From Maratus speciosus (Eukaryota > Arthropoda > Arachnida > Araneae > Salticidae): a stretch of 64,000 bases of DNA. Shown here in pieces: positions 33,673-45,152 of the stretch. Within the stretch, counting starts at the first letter, position 1, and each line of letters begins with the position of its first letter. Location: NCBI GenBank assembly GCA_963932465.1, contig OZ010791.1:620441800-620505799 (forward strand), given 5' to 3'. The notes below the pieces were generated by a model, which searched no databases, had not been told where the DNA came from, and saw nothing but the letters and a program-made list of their open reading frames with translations. The translations under genes were made by a program, and so were the position numbers.

Positions 33673-34936
33673 GGGGAGAGGGGGCACATGTGAACAATTT
33701 TTACATTTTTGACTATTTATCAAAATTATTATGAGCTATTGATCCAAAAATTTATTTATATGAATATTTACAATTTGTTTGTTCTTTTGGTGAAATTTTT
33801 GCTTCCATTTATGAAGAATTTCTAACTTATATTATTATTCTAAAAATTGTCTAAATTTGTTCACATGTGCCCCGGTGGGGGGTAGCTGTGAACATACCTG
33901 GGGCATATGTGAACACATGCATAAATAAGACAAAAATAATTTCTTATGAATAAAAACTGTGATAAAAACTAATTAGATGTCCTCTTTCTAGTTGTGTGAA
34001 TAAATAAATAAATGTTTCAACATAGATACAAGAAATTATTTGTAAAATTATACGCTAATATACCTACTCCTTTAGAGTCAAGCGTAGCAAAACTGTGTTA
34101 CTTTTAAATAAGTTATTGAATAATTCTGTTATTGTGTTTTTATTTTTTTCCAAATGTTTTGCAATGTGTATAACAAAATTGTGCATCATAGTTTTAAAAT
34201 TTGGTAAAATTGTGATAAAAAAATTGGTGATTATCACAGTACTACTTATTGCTTTTTTTTGGCCAACTAAATTTTACTTTCATAAAATAAAATATCTCAC
34301 AAATACTTTAATATGGGTTAAGAAAAAATAAATACATTTAAAACTGGAAATCATTAAATAATAACAATTAAACATATTGGTTTTTACAGAAAGCCATCAC
34401 TTTTAATTGTTATATAACTTCCAGTAAATTAAAACTGTGAAGCAATCCTAAAAACATTGAATTTATAGCTCAATGTTTGACAAGGGTAATTAAATTTTAA
34501 ACTAAAAAGAAAAAAATGCATTCACAGACTTAAAAAATATACTTGTGAACTGTTCACATCTGCCCCCATATGTTCTGTTCACAAGTGCCCATCTACCAAC
34601 TTCAACCTAACTTATAAAAAAAAAGATATTTTTAATTGAAATAAGGAAACAAAACTTTTTGTAGACTTACTTAATTAATGCCACTATAGAATGCAACACT
34701 GATATTCTAAAAAATGTCTTAAATGAATTTTTACTTCAATAACTTAGAAGACTTTTTACTTCACATCTTCTAAAACAAACAAATTACAACTACCAGAAAT
34801 CCAAATGGCTTATTGTTCTGAAAATTCAGCCAAAAGGATGGTACCAGTACTACCATCTATTGGTAATTTTTGGAATTTTTTTATTTCAAATTAACTGAGT
34901 GAAATATGTACTGTTCGCATGTGCCCCCCTCTCCCC
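33673..34936. mobile_element. TA-flanked TIR element GGGGAGAGGGGGCACATG
   Basis: 1264 bp with inverted ends GGGGAGAGGGGGCACATGTG (the right end differs slightly), flanked by TA at 33671-33672 and 34937-34938. Internal GTTCACATGTGCCCC-type words repeat near both ends. No transposase survives; it is Tc1/mariner-like by target site. Confidence 0.78.
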
Positions 34937-35059
34937 TACTTGTATCAGTTTGTAAAAAGCTTAAATTATTGCTATTTACAGGACATTGCTTTTCACTAAA
35001 CCGTAATATCATTTAGAGAATTGAACTTCATCTGTTTTTCAATAGCATATTTTTGTATC

Positions 35060-35420
35060 CAGAGTTGTATAATATAGACGCACACGCGAACGCCGTGCGC
35101 AGAAAATTTTCCGAAAAATTCGGGACTTTGCAGAAAAAAGTTACGAAAAGAAAAACGTATGTTTTGTTTTTGTAACTTTTTTTAATACCTAAAATTTTAA
35201 ATATTCCCCAATTCTATATACGCAATTTATATATTGTTTGTCCACAATTCAAAGTTTAGACTAAAAACATTGTTGTGATATCACAGACCCTTTTACTTCT
35301 ATTTTCCGCAGACTAAAACTGGTCGCCGATTGGTTTTCCGTCGGTGGCTGCAGTGACAATTTAGCCTGGCAACGGCTGAATCGAATAATTTCGTAGTGTT
35401 ATAAGAGTGACTTTCATTTT
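35060..35420. other. unassigned segment with CpG and inverted CCAAT words
   Basis: Less AT-rich than its surroundings, with GATTGGTT, ACGCGAACGCCGTGCGC and GCCTGGCAACGGCTG. It could be an old promoter or a transposon piece; no exon was recognised. Confidence 0.25.
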
Positions 35421-35568
35421 GTGCGAAGAGATCACAATATTAAGGATTGGGTTGTTTTTGAATGCATTGACAAAATAATTGAAAAGAATTCACCTTCCTA
35501 TCATTGATTTTTGCTTTATTATTTTTAAATTAAAATAATTATCCTTTAATTAGTATTAATTATTTTTT

Positions 35569-36670
35569 AACAAGCTACGCTCGCCAACCCCCGTTCAGGC
35601 ACACCAAAATTCAAAAAGCACGCTAATTTGACTGGCTTTAAAAATATTGAATTAAAATTAAAAAAAAAAAAAAAACAGTTGCGATCTCTCTGTAAACAGG
35701 TTTAATTAAAAAAATTAGTTAAACATTTGAAAATAAGCTAATGTAAAATGAATTAAGTAAACAGTGTCATTGCCTACCGGTATTTTTTAACGGTGCTATA
35801 AGATAGTTCTTTTAAATAATTCATTTTAAATGTATCGTTTTAAATCTGACATAATTTATACCAAAGTTTTATTTCTCTTATTAATATTCACTTGAAAATA
35901 CTTTTGTTATTAGAAGGAAATATTATTTGCGCTGCCTTCGAATTCACGATAATAGTTGAAAAGATTAGCTCAAAATATCAAATGTCTCGCGCAAATATAT
36001 TTTCTAATTTAAATTGTTTTGCTATATTTTCGGCCATTTTAAATATGACATAATTTCCTCCATTTACAAGTTTTAATGCATAAATAATGATTTTTTTATT
36101 TCAACATTTTGTTTCTCTTTTAAAATTCAGGTGTAAATATGATTCTTATGACGTAATTTTCTTGTTTTTAACATGTAATCATTTAATTCTAATTTTAAAG
36201 TTTTTTTTTTTTTTTTTTTTTCTGTTTAAAATAGTCACGTATAAATAAATTTTTAATTTGAAGTAAACATTATTGTTTGAGCTGTTTATACAGTTGGCAA
36301 CAGTTTAAATTAATAACATTTTCTAAAATTTGCAAAAATATTTTTCGAAATGCTGAAAATTTGAATTTAAAATAGAAATAAAACCTCAAAAAATGGGTCA
36401 AATAAAAAAAATAAATGCAATCTGCACACCGGAAACTTATAACGTATAAAAGGATCTAAAAATGATTAAATTCTCATGTATAGTTTTTGATCCAATAAAA
36501 CTTTTTTAATGGAACGATTTTGTCCAACTTTAGCATTAAATATCTCTTAAAATAATTCTTCGATTTGAAAATTGTCTGCATCAGCGTGTTTATCAAACAT
36601 TTCTCTATAATATATCCGATTTTCATATTTTTAGAAGGCCACAGTTTTTTTAATATTAACGAAGAAAGGC
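35569..36670. repeat. old dispersed repeat copy B (uninterrupted)
   Basis: Collinear with the three split parts of copy A (11832-21640), from CTACGCTCGCCAACCCCCG to TTTTTTTAATATTAACGAAG. It lacks the 3.25 kb element and the Gypsy element and so serves as an empty-site reference. It carries a poly-T run near 36198-36221. Confidence 0.8.
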
Positions 36671-37159
36671 CATGCTTAAGCATTCAAATTGAATGCCGAT
36701 CTACCGGGAATATCTACGCAGATTCTCATTGGCCCATTTCCAAATCAAAACTTTTTTTATGTATAGAAGGAAATAACAATTATTTTAAACTATGATTTTT
36801 AGTTCATATCGTTAAAATAATATAACACTTAATTTTATTGAACATAAAATTAATTTGCGGAAATTTTTGACCTAATATTTATGTGCGCGGAAAGTTTTTG
36901 TTTTTATACAAGCCTGTTTGTATCCTAAAGTAACAAGATAAACTGTATAAATTGTCTTTATAAAATTTCATATTTCTCCCCATCTTTCCTTTTTTATGTT
37001 GATCACATCTTTGTAAATTGCACAATTTAAATGTTTTTGGTACTATGTTGAGATGAAGAATTGCTATTAAGCTCTAACCGTTTATTAGTGATTTCAATAT
37101 GGGTGCCTATGAATGATACTGATAAATAAACTGATTGCTTTTTTTAAAGAAATGTATCT

Positions 37160-37507
37160 TAGTGTTGACTCTAGAAAAAAAGGGCTGCCGGGCAGGAATT
37201 TTTCAAAAAGGGAACACTATTTAAAAAAAGGGCTGCCGGGCAGGAATTTTTCAAAAAGGGAACACTATTTAAAAAAAGGGCACACTTGTACCTTGTTTAC
37301 AAAAACTATTTTGAACTGGTTTGTTTATAGTCCCTAGAATTTGCAATATTTTCCTGGGATCAACTGAATTGTCACGGGGCGCATAGGAAGTGTTAAAAAG
37401 GCAGCCGGGCGCATTGGAGGGATTTAAAAGTGCCGTTGGGCACAAAATAGAAATAAAAAGGGCCGCCGGGCACTGCGTCCTGCTAAAGGGGCTTAGAGTC
37501 AACACTA
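37160..37507. mobile_element. short TIR element with GCCGGGC repeats
   Basis: About 348 bp with ends TAGTGTTGACTCTA and its inverse, flanked by TATCT on both sides (37155-37159, 37508-37512). Inside, a 54-bp unit containing GGGCTGCCGGGCAGGAATTT is tandemly duplicated at about 37178-37280. Single GGGCRCA/GCCGGGC words continue to the right end. The family is unknown. Confidence 0.65.
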
Positions 37508-37733
37508 TATCTTTTTCTTTAGGTTTAAAATCATTGCAAAATGCCCTCAAATGATCAAAACCCCTAAAAGTTCCTATATTTCAATATGCAATTTAAATTT
37601 AAAAAATTGCCGTAAAAAGGCATTCAAAATATACTCTTAAGATGTTTGTCCTTTTTAAATTTTTCTAGTGGTCTGAAACAAATTTGAATTAAGTACTTAT
37701 TTTTTTTATTTATTTATTTATTTATTTTTTTTT

Positions 37734-37747
37734 GGGGGGGGGGGGGG
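37734..37747. repeat. poly-G run after an (ATTT)n tract
   Basis: 14 consecutive G residues in an otherwise AT-rich region, preceded by ATTT repeats and a T-run. Confidence 0.9.
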
Positions 37748-38438
37748 TTGGATATTTATAAGATGGCCACTAATTAATTAAAAGAGGTGAGAGTTGTAAA
37801 ATAACATTGATATGTACCTACAAACTTATATGACTCTGGTTCTGACTTTTGAATCTTTTATAATTTTTAATTCTTAACTGGAAAATTTTTCATTAAAAGA
37901 AAAAAAAAAAGCGAGCTCAAGTCTACTATTTTTTCAAAGCAAGCATGTCAAACACATGGCCCGCAGAGTCTTTGCATTTTACCAGTATTGAATTGTCATT
38001 CGTCTGCAGAAAATACACTTTTCCCAAACACACTTGCTCTATCTGTAGTTGTAGAGATGGCAAACATCAAAAAGTATATGTAAATCATGTGCCAATTGCA
38101 TGGATTTTTTTTATTCAGAATGCAACCACTATTTTTAAATAGTATTATTTGTGTAATTTAAATCATCATTAATTCAGTGATATCTCATGTGTATCTAATT
38201 TATACACATGAGAAATAAAAGCTGCTATTTGTGAGATTTGTGCCCAGATAACATAAAAGTACCACATATAATTTTATTCAATCTCTTTCATTGTATATTG
38301 CAAGTAAGCTGTAAAATATAATTAAAAATACATTATGTATTGTATCTGTACATATATCAGCCCAAATAAGTTTTAGAAAGAAAAAAACAATAATGCTTTA
38401 TATAATTAAATTAATATATTGCTGTTTTATTTTTTAAG

Positions 38439-38814
38439 GGACTATGGAAGAGGGAGAAACCAAGATCAGAGAGAAAAAGGAGATAATAGAAATGATAGTA
38501 GACAAGATAATAGACGGAATGAACACAACAGATATCGAGACAAAGATGGTGAAAGTGCTAGAGATAGCTATAGAGACCGTTCTCAAGAAGGTAGACGAGA
38601 CAGCAACAGGGATCGTTCTCAAGATAGTAGACGAGACAACAGCAGGGATCGTCCACAAGATAACAGACGAGACAACAACAGGGATCGTCCACAAGATAAC
38701 AGACGAGGTAACTATAGAGATCGTTCCCAGGATAGCAGACAAGATAGTCACAGTGAGGATCGTAATAAGCCTTTCGATTTCCAAGCAGCTCTTAAGGCAT
38801 ACAGAGAGCGCTGA
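38439..38814 (+). CDS. R/D/N/Q-rich terminal coding exon, possibly RAMAC-like exon 2
   Basis: Begins after a polypyrimidine tract and AAG acceptor at 38436-38438 and stays open for 125 codons to TGA at 38812. It starts DYGRGRNQDQREKG and then has about five 12-residue repeats of the type RDxNRDRSQDSR, ending PFDFQAALKAYRER. The composition suits a disordered RNA-binding tail of a nuclear protein. The acceptor phase (one leftover G) joins in frame to the donor at 22876, restoring a Trp codon and giving about 179 residues. RAMAC proteins have an N/R-rich second half, so this pairing is attractive, but the tail repeats and last residues are not ones I recognise. A different host gene is possible. 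An AATAAA follows at 38904. Confidence 0.6.
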
Positions 38815-38903
38815 ATTTTAACTTTAAATAATATTATTGAGATATTATTTTTATTATAAGATTTATTTTGTATATATGATCTGTAGAACAAAAATTTTTG
38901 CAT

Positions 38904-38909
38904 AATAAA
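38904..38909 (+). terminator. polyadenylation signal
   Basis: AATAAA about 90 bases after the stop codon of the terminal exon, inside an AT-rich 3' untranslated region. The fit is good, though such words are common here. Confidence 0.5.
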
Positions 38910-39117
38910 TCTTTAGTGGTGATTTACATGTTGAATTTTTTACCTCATAAAATTTTTTTATATAACAGTACTTCAATCCTAAATACAATTGGGTTGTTCC
39001 TTTGAGTCTGATAGCTACCAAGGCTGTTGTGTTGAATAATACTTTCACATGATCATATATTTATTTTTTACTTCTACAACGTATAATTTTCTTGTTATAA
39101 TTAATCCACGGGATGGA

Positions 39118-39240
39118 ATGCATAGCACAACAATTAAAAATTATGTCCTTTGCCAATGGTAGTATTCAAATCTCTTCTCTTACCATCTCAAGACAGCAGT
39201 ATTGTGACATAACCACTCAGCCACAGCGCGCTCCAGTATT
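39118..39240 (-). repeat. tRNA-derived SINE-like sequence
   Basis: On the minus strand TGGCTGAGTGGTTA (39210-39223) matches an RNA polymerase III A box. About 40 bases on, GATTTGAATAC (39162-39172) matches a decayed B box. The order and spacing suit a tRNA head, perhaps Ser- or Leu-like. No intact cloverleaf or CCA end is seen, so it is a SINE or tRNA pseudogene rather than a working tRNA. Confidence 0.5.
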
Positions 39241-40557
39241 TCAATTGTTTTATTGTTCGACTTTTTTATTAAGATGTTGCCTGAACGTTTCAATTTGTAG
39301 GCATAACTATGGTCAATTCTGTGAAATCCTCAAAGTGTGGAATCAAAAATCTTGTAAATTATAAATCATTCTTTTATTTACATATTTTCTTTTTACTCTG
39401 ATTACAAAGTATAAATATTTGTTTAAAAACTAAAATCAGATCTTGCATTCCTCCTAAAATTCCTAATCCTAAAATTCTACCAAAATTTACTTCTTGTTCC
39501 TAAAAAATATATTTTTAGCTTGCAAACTCCGTAAATTGCAAAGTATTTCGAGATCGTTAAAGCATGTCACTTTCCTTCGCTTTGTTTGGTTGATAATAAC
39601 TGTCATTTCTAACGTCAGGATAATTGCAGTCGGCTGAAGTATGCAAATTTAACTTTTTTTTATCGAAATGCTGATTCCACACCAGAAGCTTGATCGTGAC
39701 AACTTATGATACATGAAGAGAGAGGATAAAAAGCCCACGAAAATTTCATGACATAATTAATATATGCCTCCAAAAGAATTAAATGTAAATATTTAAAAGA
39801 GTAATTATAGATAAATTATGCATTAATGAAAACAGTAGATAGTTGGAAAATGTATTTTAGCAATAACTGAATTACTTTGAATAAAATGCTTTTTTGAAGT
39901 ATCACTGTGCCATTGTTAATATCAAACACAATCAATAAAATTTGAATATGTATGTAATTTTAAATATTAAATATACATGAAATACTAAGCTACTCTTGCA
40001 GTACATTTCTCTTTTGCATTTTACAGGATACACTGGGATTTTTCAAAATTTTAAGAATTTTTCCCCAAATTTTAGGGGCAATTGAAGATATTTTTAACAT
40101 TACAAGTATGTAATAATAGCATTTTTATGCTACTCAGGCGTAGGTGATACACTGCGAAACAATATTACCATAATTTTCAATCAAATTCTATCCATTTCAT
40201 TAAAAATAAACTAATTTCAAACACATTTTTCACACATTTCATTAAAAAGAGAAATAATGTTATAAACCAAGACATTTTAATTGAATATCATTATTTCTAA
40301 TTTAGATGCACAGAAAATAAAGGTGAGTAAGGAAAAATATTTTTATTGTTGATATTTACACCAGGATAACATCAGTTCAATTAATACAGTTTTTATTAAA
40401 GCATGATTTTGTAAACAAAAAGCATGAGACTGACAAGAGGTTCATTGCATCTTTTCATTTAACATTTTCACTGTGCATGAGCAGATACATCATGTGGTTG
40501 GTGAAATTTCATATATGCCAAAATTGTATCAGAAAATGCACTCTTCTGGCCATTTTT
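39241..40557. other. unassigned sequence
   Basis: AT-rich, with no supported gene, RNA or repeat. Confidence 0.4.
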
Positions 40558-41100
40558 TTACCCGACTGCCAAGAAAGGTTATGTGTTTCACGCGTATCTG
40601 GGTATGTGGATTTCTTTATACCCTCGAAACATCCCAACAGCTAGATGGATTTTAATGAATGAGGTCTCTATCGATTTGTCTTAACCGTCTGATGGTTATA
40701 AGCTAGGTTTTGTTTTTATAAATTCAAAATGGCGGTCGTAAAATACAAAATGGCGATAGAGGCGAAAAAAAAAAATTACACACCCTATTGAGTGGCATAT
40801 CATTGGATAGGTCTTTAAAAATGAAGTCAATGTTTCATTGACTATTTTACAGTGAGAAGCTTTGTTTAAATATTAAACAACCTGGAAGTTGTGTAGGTAA
40901 GATCTCTAGCTTTACTGTCACTCTAATCTTCATAGACATCTATAGGCCTCATCAAAACAGTGTTTATAGATAGGAACTAACAATTAAACACAACTTAAAA
41001 GTCATCAATACAAGTAAATAAGAAAATAGGTAAGTAATATAAAAAATAATTTCACATTGATGAGAAATAATTAATTAGTTTGCTTTTTACACAGTCGGGT
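40558..41100. mobile_element. TIR-flanked segment, ACCCGACTG ends
   Basis: TTTTACCCGACTGCCAAG near 40558 faces ACACAGTCGGGTTTTTGG near 41090-41105 about 540 bp away. Only about 9-10 bases are clearly inverted. The interior has ATGGCGGTCGTAAAATAC and a related ATGGCGATAGAGG word. It is probably a MITE of unknown family. Confidence 0.5.
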
Positions 41101-41189
41101 TTTTGGATTTTTTAAATTTAATTTTTATTCTGCTAAATGCCTTTCGTGTACCTTCATTTAGACTCATTTCAAATTTCATTTTCTTTTTT

Positions 41190-41218
41190 ACTTTCTTCTA
41201 TCTTCAATAGAAGAAAGT
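41190..41218. repeat. perfect 12-bp stem hairpin
   Basis: ACTTTCTTCTAT and its complement surround a 5-base loop. It lies just upstream of the tandem array, and the arm word AGAAGAAAGT recurs near 42490 beyond the array. It may mark the edges of one element. Confidence 0.7.
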
Positions 41219-41334
41219 ATTGTAATCGAAATTTTTTTCGACTTCCGGTTTTCGACGGATTTACATGTTTTAGGGGTCAGAGATCCCAAAAAACATGTTT
41301 ATAGAAAATGTCTGTCTGTCCATCTGTCTGTCGC

Positions 41335-42225
41335 CATTGTACCATCAAAAAGTGTATGAAGTTATGCATAGAATTCAACCAAATTTTTATTTTAAGTTTT
41401 TGGCTATGGCAAGCAGATCCTCCCTGAATTTGGAAAAAATTCGCCGGTGGGGGGGCGCTGTAATAGCGATTTTGAATATTGTACCATCCAAAAGTATATG
41501 AAGTTATGCATAGAATTGAACCAAATTTTTATTTTAAGTTTTTGGATATGGCAGGTAGGTCCTCCCTGAATTTGGAAAAAAGTTGCCGATAGGGGGCGCT
41601 GTAACAGCGATTTTTGTGCAATTTTGAATATTGTACCATCCAAAAGTGTATGAAGTTATGCATAGAATTAAACCAGATTTTTATTTTAAGTTTATGGCTA
41701 TGACAAGCAGGTCCTCCCTGAATTTGGAAAAAATTCACCACTCGGGGGCGCTGTAATAGAGATTTTGCATATTGTACCACTGAAAAGTGTATGAAGTTAT
41801 GCATAGAATTGAACCAAATTTTTATTTGAAGTTGTTGGCTATGGCAAGCAGGTCCTTCCTTAATTTGGAAAAAATTCGCCTGTAGGGGGCGCTGTAATAG
41901 CGAATTTTGTGCCATTTTGAATACTGTACCATCGAAAAGTGTATGAAGTTATGCAGAGAATTGAGCCAAATTTTTTGTGTTTCTTTTTGGTCATGCCATG
42001 AAGGTCCTCCCTGAATTTGGAAAAATTCCGCTGGAAGGGGGCGCTATAATTACGATGTCTGTACCATTTTCTTTATTGTACAATCGAAAAGTGTATAAAA
42101 TTATGCATACAATTGAACCAATTTTTTTGTGCATGTTTTTGGCTTTGGCCAACAGGCCCTCCTTGAATTTGGAAATATCGCGCGGTAAAGGGGCTCTGTG
42201 ATAGTGATTTTTGTATACTTTTCTT
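41335..42225. repeat. tandem array, six units of 141-152 bp
   Basis: The anchor ACCATCNAAAAGTGTATGAAG starts at about 41341, 41483, 41635, 41776, 41928 and 42080. Each unit also holds TCCTCCCTGAATTTGGAAAA and GGGGGCGCTGTAATAGCG. Units are well conserved, and the 141/152 lengths alternate in the early units. Minus-strand frames with repeated SLLQRP words are by-products. Confidence 0.9.
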
Positions 42226-42549
42226 GATTTTGTTCTATTGTTTGTCGTCGGCTCGTGCAAAGGCGGAACTCACTTCCTGCTAAGCCGGCTATTCACAAAC
42301 ATCTGATAACAACAGAATAAGGAAAAACTATTAATTTTAACAAATATCATGATATAGATTAACTCGTTTTTAGTTCATTTAATTGACTGTAGCAGAAATT
42401 TAAGATGAAAATCAAAGTTGGTATAGTAATGAACTAATAATATTCAAGTATTAATATGTGTAACTAGTTTTTGAAATATTAAGATGTATAAGATAGAAGA
42501 AAGTTTTGGGATTGGCACATCCAACTAGTTCTTTTATGAATTATTTCGA

Positions 42550-42595
42550 CTATAGACAACTCTGGATAGGTGAACTTTAATTATGTACACCCTGT
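42550..42595 (-). repeat. mariner-like terminal fragment
   Basis: On the minus strand, TACAGGGTGTACATAATTAA followed by GTTCACCTATCC is a typical mariner-type end. No partner end was found. Confidence 0.5.
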
Positions 42596-42612
42596 ATATA
42601 TATATATATATA

Positions 42613-44568
42613 CTATATGCTATATATTATCAATGTTCTAGAATTATTTAAATTCTTAGTGTAGTTTAAATAAGTTAGCTAATAGAATATTTTGTATGCT
42701 TTTTAAATTTTATTAATAATAGTTTTTTTTAAAAATACATTGTGTGGTTTATATTCGGTTTATAATTATCTATATATAAGGATTTGTTTGGTTTTGCTGT
42801 AATAAAACAATTGTTACATTCAAATGCTTACAACTGTTTATCTTGTGACAATTGAATCATAAAAGTAATACTAGATGGCAGCACCAAAATTTGTATTTTT
42901 TCGATAAGTTCTAAATTTGACTTTTTCCAGCTACATTTCAGTAATAATTTACTACACCAGGGGGAATTTTTAGCTAAATTTTGACGATATTGTTAAACAG
43001 TTTTTAATTAATTTAATAGTGCATTTTAAATATGTAATTACTTTCTATTTATTTTATTTTATATTATATTAAAAGTTATTTAACATTTATTTCAAAATGT
43101 ATTAACTGCATCCTATGGTATCAATTACTGTGATTTCTTAACTGTTTTATTCACCTCAATCTTTACGATATTTTGGGTGCCATGTGCGCATGGATTTATT
43201 CTAAAATATTGAAATATTAATCGGTATGGTGTTTATTATTTCTATTTTATATCCTATAAATATTTAAATAGGTTTTATTGATTTTTCCATTTCATATTAT
43301 TTGTTTCTATTCTGTTTTCATTTTTAATCAATTCACTTGATTTTAATGGTTGTTTGGGCACAGGGGAAAATAACTTTTAGCTTTAGCTTATTTTTCTCAC
43401 AGAAAACAACCATTTTGCTTATATCATTGAATTCTGTGCCGTTGACAACGTAATTCAATATATAAGCATTTCCATTATTTGTCGGAGTCCACTTTCTTAT
43501 TTTTCTTCCATAATAATTCTTATAATAAATAAAAAAAAATTTTTTATACTTACAGCTTTAATTCATAATATTACGGTTTTTGATGGTGGTAGGTTATGTT
43601 TAATTATTGGTTATATATATATATTAAGTATATAAAAAAAAAAGATTAAATTATTTATAAGAATTATTATGGAAGAAAAATAAGAAAGTGGACACCGACA
43701 AATAATGGAAATGCTTATATATTGAATTACGTTGTCAAGGGCACAGAATTCAATGATATAAGCAAAATGGTTGTTTTCTGTGGGAAAAATAAGCTAAAGC
43801 TAAAAGTTATTTTCCCCTGTGCCCAAACAACCATTAAAATCAAGTGGATTGATTAAAAATGAAAACAGAATAGAAACAAATAATATGAAATGGAAAAAAC
43901 AATAAAACCTATTTAAATATTTATAGGATATAAAATGAAATAATAAACACCATACCGATTAATATTTTAGAATAAATCCACGCGCACATGGCACCCATAT
44001 CGTAAAGATTAAGGTTAATAAAACAGTTAAGAAATCACAGTAATTGATACCATAGGATGCAGTTAATACATATTGAAATAAATGTTAAATAACTTTTAAT
44101 ATAATATAAAATAATATAAATAGAAAGTAATTACATAATTAAAATGCACTATTAAATTAATTAAAAACCGTTAAACAATATCGTCAAAATTTAGCTAAAA
44201 ATTCCCCCTGGTGTAGTAAATTATAACTGCAATGTAGCTGGAATAAGTAAATCTAGAACTTATCGAAAAGAAAAAAAAAACACAAATTGTGGTGCTGCCA
44301 TCTAGTATTACTTTTATGATTTAATTGTCAAAAGACTTGCTTCAGTTGTAAGCAATTGAATGTAACAATTGTTTTATTAACAGCAAAACCAAACATATCC
44401 TTATATATAGATAATTATAAACTGAATATAAACCACACAATGTATTTAAAAAAAAAAACTATTGTTAATAAAATTTAAAAAGCATACAAAATATTCTATT
44501 AGCAAATTTATTTAAACTACACTAAGAATTTAAATAATTCTAGAACATCGATAATATATAGCATATAG
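42613..44568. repeat. large near-perfect inverted duplication, arms about 940 bp
   Basis: The left arm (about 42613-43552) is repeated in reverse complement at about 43626-44568 around a spacer of about 73 bp. Landmarks such as CACCAGGGGGAATTTTTAGC, GGTTGTTTGGGCACAGGGG and CATTATTTGTCGG occur in both arms, with only scattered single-base differences and small indels over the compared stretches. No coding frame is seen. It could be a foldback transposon, a TIR-only deletion product of a larger element, or a palindromic duplication. A transcript would form a long double-stranded hairpin. Confidence 0.92.
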
Positions 44569-45150
44569 CTATATGCTATAAAACAAAATAAATTCATTAA
44601 TAATTAATATAAATAATTATTAAAAATATAAAAATCTTTAATAAAAACTATTATATATAAGATAATTATAAAATGAACAGGAAATAAAAAACATATGGTA
44701 GTATAAAGAAGGTGAACTGATACTTAAATTCCAATTACCTAAAAAGCACAAATATAGTGTGTGGATTATTTTATACATCCATATAAAAATCCTAAAAGTA
44801 TGAATGTGGGACATTCAAAAACAATAAACCGATAATAAATTATATAACACTAAGTGAAAATAAATAAATATTAAAATATTAATAAGAATAGAGGAATAAT
44901 AATAAATATAATTACCCAATTTTAATCCATACAGTAAAACTTTATTTATATTAAATATACTTATATGTATATTAATCACTATAAAAATGGCATACTATTA
45001 GTAATTAATATGATATTGTCCTTATTAAATCAAAATTTATAACAAATGATTGTAAATAAGATTAAACAATAATAAAGCTAATAATTAATGAAATTCACCA
45101 ATTACATATAAAATATCAAATCAACATCCTTATAAAATCCGTATCAAAAA
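44569..45150. other. AT-rich unassigned sequence
   Basis: Nothing could be supported; composition is nearly all A/T. Confidence 0.5.
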
Positions 45151-45152
45151 TA

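Larger units (their letters stand above)
22877..38438 (+). other. proposed 15.6 kb intron filled with transposons
   Basis: If the exons at 22.7 and 38.4 kb belong together, this interval starts GTTAGT and ends TTTTATTTTTTAAG. It contains the MITEs, nested hAT and GG-type elements, TA-flanked elements and old repeat copy B listed separately. No other coding exon was recognised inside. Unlisted parts (for example 22940-23370, 25000-25670, 33000-33660 and 37750-38438) show nothing supportable. Confidence 0.45.

Noticed and set aside
37113..37550. Frames with repeated GLPGRNFSKREHYLKK
   Set aside because: They derive from the 54-bp duplication in a small TIR element, with no start context or neighbouring exons.
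38434..38784. 116-codon minus-strand frame opposite the RD-rich exon
   Set aside because: It is the complement of a low-complexity coding repeat; the + strand has splice acceptor, stop and poly-A signal.
41404..42260. Minus-strand frames encoding repeated SLLQRP peptides
   Set aside because: They follow the 141-152 bp tandem array and change frame between units, so they are by-products of the repeat.
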